DNA of 12,410 bases from NCBI GenBank assembly GCA_018065205.1, contig JAGHTR010000141.1, positions 1 through 12,410 on the forward strand, given 5' to 3'. Positions 6,590-12,410 of this stretch are shown here, one piece after another. The DNA comes from Candidatus Colicola caccequi (GTDB lineage: Bacteria > Bacteroidota > Bacteroidia > Bacteroidales > Paludibacteraceae). The position numbers and the translations under genes are program-made. Every line of letters begins with the position of its first letter. The first letter of the stretch is position 1. Below the pieces are notes generated by a model. The model did not search any database and was not told the DNA's origin. It was given only the letters and a program-made list of their open reading frames with translations.

Positions 6590-7060
6590 ATGGCTAAGAT
6601 ACGTCGTAATGATAAACGTGAGATGCCCGCTTTGAACACCAGTTCACTGCCCGATATCATCTTTATGCTTTTGTTCTTCTTCATGTCCGTTACCTCTATG
6701 AAGGAAGTCTCGCTTAAGGTGCAGTTCCAGAACCCTCAGGCTACTGAGCTCACCAAACTGGAGAAGAAATCGCTCGTTCGTTATATCTATGTTGGTACTC
6801 CTACTGCTGAGTTCCGTAAACAATATGGTGCTGAATCTCGTATTCAATTGGATGATGCCTTCGCTGATAAGAAGGAGATTGGTGACTATATTGTCAACGA
6901 ACGCTCTGCTATGAAAGAACAGGATCAAGGTTTGATGACTGTTTCTATCAAGGCTGATAAGGAAACTCGCATGGGTATCATCGCTGATATTAAGCAAGAA
7001 TTGCGCCGCGCGTATGCACTTAAGATTAGTTATGCTGCTACGCAACGCACTAGCTACTAA
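6590..7060 (+). CDS. exbD: ExbD/TolR-family biopolymer transport protein, second copy
   Basis: This second ExbD-like subunit has 156 residues. A basic N-terminus (MAKIRRNDKREMPALNTSSL) precedes the conserved proton-path residue D22 and the helix DIIFMLLFFFMSVTSM (22-37). The periplasmic part has the strands RYIYVGTP and MTVSIKADKETRMGIIADIKQELRRAYALKISY. It is clearly diverged from the first copy, so the stator is likely a heterodimer or the two copies serve different partners. The gene ends the operon, and a strong hairpin follows 36 bp later. No TonB gene is next to it. Confidence 0.93.
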   Translation: MAKIRRNDKREMPALNTSSLPDIIFMLLFFFMSVTSMKEVSLKVQFQNPQATELTKLEKKSLVRYIYVGTPTAEFRKQYGAESRIQLDDAFADKKEIGDYIVNERSAMKEQDQGLMTVSIKADKETRMGIIADIKQELRRAYALKISYAATQRTSY

Positions 7061-7095
7061 TACCCGATAGGCTAACGCCAATCAGTATCTATCTT

Positions 7096-7128
7096 TAATG
7101 CATCGTAGGGCTTCCCCACGATGCATTA
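7096..7128 (+). promoter_or_regulatory. Strong hairpin between exbD and the DUF3737 gene
   Basis: TAATGCATCGT (7096-7106) and ACGATGCATTA (7118-7128) pair perfectly over 11 bp. GGG/CCC around a CTTC loop extends the stem past one bulged A. No T-run follows, so it is not a classical terminator. It ends 9 bases before ATG 7138, where it could reduce read-through, protect the 3' end of the exb message, or block ribosome entry to the next gene. No TTTG/TAnnTTTG promoter is visible between the genes, so the downstream operon may depend on read-through past it. Confidence 0.6.
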
Positions 7129-7137
7129 TGGTATAAA

Positions 7138-7860
7138 ATGAAAAAACTGATACAACATATTTCCATTGAGGGCGAACGTCCTCTATATGAGAGCCAAGAT
7201 GTGCGTTTAGAGCATGTCGCTGTGCTTATGGGTGAATCGGCACTTAAGTGCAGCCGTCATATTGAGGCTTCCCATTGTGACATGCAAGGTATGTATGTCT
7301 TTTGGGAGTGTGAAGATGTGCTATGCGAAGATAGCGTGTTCGCTCCGTCGGCCCGAGCTTGCTCGTGGTATGGCAAGTGCCATACTTATCGTCGTTGTCA
7401 GATTGATTCGCCTAAGATGTTTCGTGAACTTACCGACTTGACGGTGGAGGATTGCCCTATCAGCAATGCTGCTGAGTTCTTTTGGAAATGTCGCGGAGGC
7501 GAACTCAATCGCCTTCAGATGACCAATGCCGAGTATGCTTTCTTGCATGCTGAGAACCTCAAAATAACTCACTTGCAGTTGCAAGGCAAGTATATCTTCC
7601 AGTATGCTCGTAATATTGAGATTCATCATGCTACGTTAAATACCAAGGATGCTTTTTGGGAGAGTGATGATTGTACTATCTATGATGCCGACCTCAAAGG
7701 CGAATACATTGGTTGGTATAGTCGCCATCTGCATTTGGTGCGTTGCCGCATCAGTGGTACACAACCACTCTGTTATTGCCAAAACTTAATCTTAGAAGAT
7801 TGTACTTTTGCTCCGGATGCCGACCGCGCCTTGGAGAAATCTGATTATACGATATTATGA
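7138..7860 (+). CDS. DUF3737-family predicted right-handed beta-helix protein
   Basis: The 240-residue protein matches, by pattern, the DUF3737 family, whose function is not established. It is built of repeats of about 20 residues carrying alternating hydrophobic strands and N/C/D turns (for example LEHVAVLMGESAL, ITHLQLQGKYIFQYARN, IEIHHATLNTKDAFWESDD, IYDADLKGEYIGWYSRH). That pattern predicts a beta-solenoid like pectin-lyase folds. It is rich in Cys and Trp and has no signal peptide, so it is probably cytoplasmic. Family landmarks include an ARACSWYGKCHTY-like turn and PKMFRELTDLTVEDC. Its TGA overlaps the ATG of the next gene by 4 bp, so the two are translationally coupled. I would not assign an enzyme activity. 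Confidence 0.82.
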   Translation: MKKLIQHISIEGERPLYESQDVRLEHVAVLMGESALKCSRHIEASHCDMQGMYVFWECEDVLCEDSVFAPSARACSWYGKCHTYRRCQIDSPKMFRELTDLTVEDCPISNAAEFFWKCRGGELNRLQMTNAEYAFLHAENLKITHLQLQGKYIFQYARNIEIHHATLNTKDAFWESDDCTIYDADLKGEYIGWYSRHLHLVRCRISGTQPLCYCQNLILEDCTFAPDADRALEKSDYTIL

Positions 7861-8735
7861 AACGATTAGTCCTCTCCTTATTATTTATCGTGTGCGTGCT
7901 CGCATCCTACGCACGCGAGGTGGACCCGCTCTTTGGTGATACCATCGACCGCACCGCCGACGACTTTGTCATTGCCAGTCTTTGCGTAGCTGATCCTACC
8001 GATTGGAGGGATGATTTTATGGGAGTGGCTGGACATGCTTGGATTCGTTTGCAATGTCCAATCTTTAATCTGGATAACTGCTTTAGTTACGAAAGCGAAC
8101 CTATTGAGGGCAACGTATGGCGATTCATAACCGGCGACCTCAAAATGGGTATGTATTGCGTGCCTACGCAGGACTATATCAAGGATTATCAGAACTGGAA
8201 TCGTTCCGTGCATGAGTATCGTCTTAATCTGCCTCCGGCAGCCAAACAGCGTCTTTGGGAGATTATGGACAACCATGTGGCGTATGGTAATCAACTGCCG
8301 TGGAACTTAGAGCGTCGTGGATGTGGTTTGTCGGCTGTTCGGTATGTGCATAAGGCATTAGAACCGGATACTATTCACTATACAGTCTGGCCCGAAGTGA
8401 CTAAACTGCCTCGCGCTGAAGTGGCTCGTCAAGTGTTAGACTCCTATCCATGGCACCAACTGCTATTTGATTGGTTTTGGTATGACAACTATGATTATAT
8501 ATCTTCAAATGAAGATAAGCTGCTTTATGCCACGCTAATCGTAGAGGCATGGTCGCAGGCAACCGTTAATGGTCAACCTCTGTTGGAATATGTAGGCGAT
8601 TTATCTACAGGCGAACCTCCTGTGGTACCACATATATGGTTTACCCCACGTGTATGCCTTCTCATGCTAATTATTCTCATTGCTGCTATTGTGGCAATTG
8701 TGATTGTTATTAAGAAACGTCAATCTCGCGCATGA
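7857..8735 (+). CDS. Exported, membrane-anchored Lnb/DUF4105-like predicted thiol enzyme
   Basis: The 292-residue protein has an N-terminal signal peptide (MKRLVLSLLFIVCVLASYA), an extracytoplasmic domain, and a C-terminal helix (about 266-286) followed by KKRQSRA, which fixes the bulk outside the inner membrane. The domain order resembles DUF4105/Lnb proteins: GHAWIRL with H60, then CFSYES, a WRFITGDLKMGMYCVPTQDYIKDY-type core, the NRSVHEYRLNL segment, and RRGCGLSAVRY with C156. In that family a His and a Cys in an NlpC/P60-like fold are proposed to be catalytic; Lnb itself transfers an acyl group within lipoproteins. Here the usual Asn-Cys is Gly-Cys. It overlaps both neighbours by 4 bp. 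The family call rests on pattern resemblance and is moderate; an NlpC/P60-type amidase or lipase-like role is also possible. Confidence 0.6.
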   Translation: MKRLVLSLLFIVCVLASYAREVDPLFGDTIDRTADDFVIASLCVADPTDWRDDFMGVAGHAWIRLQCPIFNLDNCFSYESEPIEGNVWRFITGDLKMGMYCVPTQDYIKDYQNWNRSVHEYRLNLPPAAKQRLWEIMDNHVAYGNQLPWNLERRGCGLSAVRYVHKALEPDTIHYTVWPEVTKLPRAEVARQVLDSYPWHQLLFDWFWYDNYDYISSNEDKLLYATLIVEAWSQATVNGQPLLEYVGDLSTGEPPVVPHIWFTPRVCLLMLIILIAAIVAIVIVIKKRQSRA

Positions 8736-10855
8736 CCTATCCTCTTTTGCCATATTCGCAATTGGTGTATGATTTGCTGCAGGATAATCCTGAGTTGTAT
8801 TACTATACACAGTTATTGCGATGTCCCAAGAGTCAGGTGGATGCCAATCGGTTACGTGAATCGGTTGCCAAGGCGATTGCCAATCATCCGGCTTTGCGTT
8901 GCCGGATTGATGATAAGGGACAGCAAGAAGAGGATACCCCCAATCCATTGCAGGGACAGTATCACGAGGTTCAAATTTACGAAAAGGACGATTATATCTA
9001 CTTATCCTGCACCATCAATCGCATCTTAGGAGATGGTGTCAGTTGGCTGCTTCTTGCCGAGGATATGCTGCGAGCCTATCAGGGCTTGCCGTTGGAACCG
9101 GACCACTATTGGGATTATCTCCGGCGGTATGCTGCTTTACCTACCGATGCTCATGCCTGCGCATCCCAAACTGCCCTTATTGCTGAGTTTGGCGATATCA
9201 CTTGCCCGGTGCGTCCGCGCACAGACATACCCCTTGATGCTGACGTTGTGCCTATGGCTGGCGAATATGTAGTTGACCTGTCCCAATATGCGACTGCATT
9301 GGAACGCATATCGGTGCATGAACATGTGTCCTTAGATGGTCTGATTTGTCTATGTAGTATGTTAGCCATCATGGATGATAATCATACTGATGATGCAGCA
9401 TTAACATGGGCGTATGTGGGACGAGATACGGCAGAGGAACAGCGCATCTTTGGTTCATTGCATAAGGACATTCCACTACAACTCCATCGTGCATCCGTAC
9501 ATGATATGCTGCGTGCTATCCGTAATGCCATGCGCTCGGGTATTGCTCATAGCGACTATCCGTTCACTCTCACGCAGCCTTATGCACAACTATGGAACTA
9601 CGCCGCCAATGTGCTGCATCAACCGCTTTTGGAGGATGCGTTAGCCCAATCGCCTATCCCCTTTGAGATAGTGCCGGTTACGTCCGATCAACCCTCTATG
9701 GCCTATAGTCTATTTGATATCGAGATAGAAGACCAGTCGCATCTGCAAGTGCGTTTCCGTTATTCGGCTACTCACTATACAGAAGAACATATCCGTCGCT
9801 TTGCGTCCCTACTGATGCATGCGTGCGTCAGCCTTTCCCATTATGCTCTTGTCTATATTGATACATTGCCTTTTGCGTCCCGTCTGGAGGCACAGATTGC
9901 TGCTAATACGGCAGCAAATCCGGACCGCAAGACCAATCCCGTGCAGTCCTTGCAGGACTTCTATGCCTATGCTACGCATTACCTGACCGCTATGCCGTGG
10001 CAGGGATTGGATATGAACGAGGATGAAGGACTTTTCCATCGTATTGACCAGAGCATAGGCTATTTCTATTATATCTTTGGTGACTTGCAAAACGACCCTA
10101 GTGTGGCTCGTTGGTTGAGTAACTACGACACGGAGTGGGGCAGGTGGCTCAGTAGTGCGGATAGTTGGAACGATGAGTGCCTGCGATTAGTGCAAGCCGA
10201 CCCGCTATTTGAATTACCTCGTTACGAATCGCCAGATCGGTGGCATTGTTGGAATGATTTTTTCTCTCGCCATCTGCTTTCTCATAGTGCGAGCATGCGC
10301 GGTTCACTTGTCTCTCCCTCGGATGGCGTCGTCCTTCGCTCCCCGGTCAAGACCGCTTCTATTGCCCATTGGATAGATATATTAGGGGATAGTCCTTATC
10401 GCAACTATTTTGAGGGTGGTGAAACGTTCCATATCGTGCTGGATATGTACGATTACCATCGCTTCCATGCTCCCCTTGCTGGACGCGTTTTAGATGTGCG
10501 CCTTATTGATGGCGTACATAATGCCGGAGGACGTATCGTATGGGATAACCAACAGCATCGCTATCGGTATGACCAATTAGGCGATGAATCCTTCCAAATG
10601 ATAGAGAAACGTGGTGTACTCGTCTTACAAACGGCGATGGGCAAGGTGGCTATTGTGCCGGTAGGTGTGGCACAAGTCAGTTCCGTCAATTGGCTCCCAT
10701 CTATTCAAGTGGGTGCCACGATTGAACAAGGGGACGAATTAGGCTATTTCCTTTGTGGTGGCAGCGATATTGTCCTTTTCTTTGAACCCGGCATAACCCT
10801 GCCTAATCTGCCTATTGGCGAACAATTGAAGGCAAAAAATCCATTATTTTTATAA
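8732..10855 (+). CDS. Condensation-domain-like / phosphatidylserine decarboxylase-like fusion protein
   Basis: This 707-residue protein has two recognisable halves. Residues 1-370 resemble the NRPS condensation/acyltransferase fold: SQLVYDLLQ near the start, AIANHPALRCRI (48-59), INRILGDGVSW (95-105) where HHxxxDG is expected, GRDTAEEQRIFGSLHKDIPLQL-like C5 motif (230-251), and a C-terminal strand set LQVRFRYSATHYTEEHIRRF. Residues 400-520 resemble the PSDC region of PsiD-type decarboxylases (IDQSIGYFYYIFGDLQNDP, WGRWLSSADS, WNDFFSRH). Residues 525-707 are the decarboxylase core with all three processing residues: D531 in SPSDG, H579 in DYHRFH (H576 also conserved), and S678 in CGGSD, the self-cleavage site that makes the pyruvoyl group. 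FFEPG and VGAT/GDELGYF are also present. The condensation His pair is replaced by N96-R97. No signal peptide or clear membrane helix is seen. Its ATG overlaps the previous stop by 4 bp. Substrate unknown: phosphatidylserine, an amino acid, or a condensed product. Confidence 0.85.
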   Translation: MTYPLLPYSQLVYDLLQDNPELYYYTQLLRCPKSQVDANRLRESVAKAIANHPALRCRIDDKGQQEEDTPNPLQGQYHEVQIYEKDDYIYLSCTINRILGDGVSWLLLAEDMLRAYQGLPLEPDHYWDYLRRYAALPTDAHACASQTALIAEFGDITCPVRPRTDIPLDADVVPMAGEYVVDLSQYATALERISVHEHVSLDGLICLCSMLAIMDDNHTDDAALTWAYVGRDTAEEQRIFGSLHKDIPLQLHRASVHDMLRAIRNAMRSGIAHSDYPFTLTQPYAQLWNYAANVLHQPLLEDALAQSPIPFEIVPVTSDQPSMAYSLFDIEIEDQSHLQVRFRYSATHYTEEHIRRFASLLMHACVSLSHYALVYIDTLPFASRLEAQIAANTAANPDRKTNPVQSLQDFYAYATHYLTAMPWQGLDMNEDEGLFHRIDQSIGYFYYIFGDLQNDPSVARWLSNYDTEWGRWLSSADSWNDECLRLVQADPLFELPRYESPDRWHCWNDFFSRHLLSHSASMRGSLVSPSDGVVLRSPVKTASIAHWIDILGDSPYRNYFEGGETFHIVLDMYDYHRFHAPLAGRVLDVRLIDGVHNAGGRIVWDNQQHRYRYDQLGDESFQMIEKRGVLVLQTAMGKVAIVPVGVAQVSSVNWLPSIQVGATIEQGDELGYFLCGGSDIVLFFEPGITLPNLPIGEQLKAKNPLFL

Positions 10856-10882
10856 ATTTGTATTAAAATCGCTGAAATTTAT
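10852..10882 (+). terminator. Weak A/T-only inverted repeat after the fusion gene
   Basis: ATAAATTT (10852-10859) pairs with AAATTTAT (10875-10882) over a 15-base loop, and a T-rich stretch follows. The stem has no G-C pairs and overlaps the stop codon, so any terminator activity would be weak; it is the only candidate at the end of this operon. Confidence 0.25.
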
Positions 10883-10901
10883 CATATTTTTGTGATTTTT
10901 A

Positions 10902-10933
10902 TTTGCGCAATTCATTTGTTTTTACTATCTTTG
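10902..10933 (+). promoter_or_regulatory. Bacteroidota-type promoter for the AAA/DUF4143 gene
   Basis: TTTG (10902-10905), 20 bp, then TATCTTTG (10926-10933) matches TTTG...TAnnTTTG exactly, with the same spacing as the tRNA promoter. Predicted start is near 10940, giving a leader of about 95 nt to ATG 11035. The leader is A/T-rich and repeats a TGTATTG block twice (about 11000-11006 and 11023-11029); no fold stands out. Confidence 0.75.
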
Positions 10934-11034
10934 CATTCAAATTCGGTCAAATTGGTGTAGATTCCGGTTGTTTAAAAAACTTCTTTTGGTGCGAATTTGT
11001 GTATTGAAAAAATTAGATTTGGTGTATTGTGGCA

Positions 11035-12387
11035 ATGAAACGAAAGATATACAATCAGTTGCTGGAGTGGAAAGAGAAGCGCTCCTGCAAGGAAGTCCTA
11101 CTGATAGAAGGGGCACGACGTATAGGTAAGAGCTATATAGTTGAAGAATTTGCTCGTCGAGAGTACCAATCTTACATGTTGATCGACTTCAGTAAGGTCT
11201 CAAAAGAGATAAAGGAAATTTTTGATAATTATCTTACAGATCAAAAGACGCTTTTCCGTTTGCTCAGCATTGCGACAGGCGTGAAACTTCATGAGCGAGA
11301 GTCGCTTATTATCTTTGATGAAGTACAGAAGTACCCACGGGCACGAGAGGCGGTTAAGGAGTTGGTGGCTCAGCATACATATGACTATATCGAAACCGGC
11401 TCGCTGGTTAGTATCAAAAAAAACACTGAGGGCATACTAATTCCCAGTGAAGAACATCCTCTAACGATGCACCCGATGGATTTTGAGGAGTTTCTATGGG
11501 CGATAGGCGAAGATGAACTGATGGACTATGTTCGCGAGTGTTTTGAGGCACATCATGCACCGGCTACAGCTATTCATCGTAAACTGATGAACTATCTTAG
11601 AACCTACATAGTAGTTGGAGGAATGCCACAAGCTGTGCAAGAGTATGTGAACACACAGGATTTGGATGAGGTAGATCATATCAAACGCAGGATATTAGGG
11701 CTATATCGTGCAGATATCTTCAATTACGCAGGAACGTATGCGGATAAGGTGGCGCGCATTTGGGATGTTATACCATCCGAACTCAAACGCGACAAGAAGC
11801 GTTTCCGCATAGGTCAGGTGAAGCATGGCGCTCGCACACGCGATTACGAGAGCGCATTGTTTTGGCTAAAAGAGGCGAAAGTGGTGAACGCATGCTACAA
11901 TGCTACCGAGCCCAATATCGGACTGAAGATGAACGAGGATGAACAAAAATTCAAACTCTATTTAGCAGATACAGGTCTATTGCTCTCTCATGGTTTTGAG
12001 GAAGACCCTCGAATCATGCAAGAACTATATCGTAAATTGATATTGGGCAAATTGGAAATTAACAAAGGCATGATGATTGAAAACCTGGTGGCACAGATGC
12101 TATGTGCGACCGGTAAGTCACTCTTCTATTATGTCAATCCAGAGAAAGCAGACAAGGAAGAACATATGGAGATTGATTTTCTGATAGCAAAACCAGTTAT
12201 TACCAATCGACACAATATCTGTCCTATTGAGGTGAAGTCAACACAGCGCTACACATTGTCTTCAGTACGGAAGTTTTCAGATAAGTTTAACGAAAATATA
12301 GCCACACGTTACGTTATTCATAGTGGCGTGTACAAAGAGGAAGATGGCATCACGTACCTTCCTCTTTATATGACACCATGTTTATAG
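11035..12387 (+). CDS. AAA_14/DUF4143 ATPase
   Basis: The 450-residue protein has an N-terminal P-loop ATPase domain (AAA_14) and a C-terminal DUF4143 domain. Visible motifs are Walker A GARRIGKS (26-33), Walker B LIIFDE (91-96), the sensor-like IETGSLVSI (119-127), and the HPMDFEEFLWA segment typical of the family. The C-terminal part carries a PD-(D/E)xK-like set, E349, D381 in EIDFLI and E399-V-K401 in PIEVKS, suggesting a nuclease-like fold. These ATPases occur in many copies in Bacteroidota genomes and their role is unsettled; DNA-related or defence roles are only proposed. I chose ATG 11035 over GTG 11029 because MKRKIYNQLLEW is the usual family start. It has its own promoter and appears monocistronic. 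Length is within the usual range of the family, so it looks intact. Confidence 0.9.
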   Translation: MKRKIYNQLLEWKEKRSCKEVLLIEGARRIGKSYIVEEFARREYQSYMLIDFSKVSKEIKEIFDNYLTDQKTLFRLLSIATGVKLHERESLIIFDEVQKYPRAREAVKELVAQHTYDYIETGSLVSIKKNTEGILIPSEEHPLTMHPMDFEEFLWAIGEDELMDYVRECFEAHHAPATAIHRKLMNYLRTYIVVGGMPQAVQEYVNTQDLDEVDHIKRRILGLYRADIFNYAGTYADKVARIWDVIPSELKRDKKRFRIGQVKHGARTRDYESALFWLKEAKVVNACYNATEPNIGLKMNEDEQKFKLYLADTGLLLSHGFEEDPRIMQELYRKLILGKLEINKGMMIENLVAQMLCATGKSLFYYVNPEKADKEEHMEIDFLIAKPVITNRHNICPIEVKSTQRYTLSSVRKFSDKFNENIATRYVIHSGVYKEEDGITYLPLYMTPCL

Positions 12388-12410
12388 TATCTTTTCTCGA
12401 AAAATCTATT

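Noticed and set aside
6644..7081. 145-residue minus-strand reading frame over the second exbD
   Set aside because: It lies antisense to a clear ExbD gene and has no domain or promoter.

Overview
The window looks like a chromosomal segment of a Bacteroidales-type bacterium (phylum Bacteroidota). The evidence is the UvrA and TsaD sequences, start codons without Shine-Dalgarno sequences, two textbook Bacteroidota promoters (TTTG, 20 bp, TAnnTTTG), an ExbB with a signal peptide followed by two ExbD proteins, and an AAA/DUF4143 ATPase. Every supported gene is on the + strand.

Layout. Positions 1-4052 hold a tight cluster: the 3' part of uvrA (nucleotide excision repair, start outside the window), tsaD (tRNA t6A modification) 10 bp later, and a small exosortase/archaeosortase-family membrane protein overlapping the end of tsaD. 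Positions 4053-4642 are non-coding except for tRNA-Ser(GGA). That gene has a clear promoter about 130 bp upstream and a candidate terminator hairpin that re-uses its own 3' end. It is followed by about 260 bp of degenerate copies of the tRNA 3' end, an exact 30-bp direct repeat and a strongly folded element. Positions 4643-7060 are an ExbB / four-helix membrane protein / ExbD / ExbD operon, a proton-driven energiser of the cell envelope. After a strong hairpin, positions 7138-10855 hold three genes joined by 4-bp ATGA overlaps: a DUF3737 beta-helix-like protein, an exported Lnb/DUF4105-like predicted thiol enzyme with a C-terminal membrane anchor, and a 707-residue fusion of an NRPS-condensation-like domain to a PsiD-like phosphatidylserine decarboxylase. 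Positions 10902-12387 hold a separately promoted AAA_14/DUF4143 ATPase.

How the genes may work together. The ExbB/ExbD set is a self-contained envelope motor, although no TonB or TolA partner is present here. The DUF3737 / Lnb-like / condensation-PSD trio is the best candidate for an undescribed system. Translational coupling suggests a shared job. The combination of a predicted acyl-transfer or thiol enzyme at the outer face of the inner membrane with a condensation-like domain fused to a pyruvoyl decarboxylase points to amino-lipid or acylated-amine chemistry. That function is inference; the domain order and catalytic residues are seen in the sequence.
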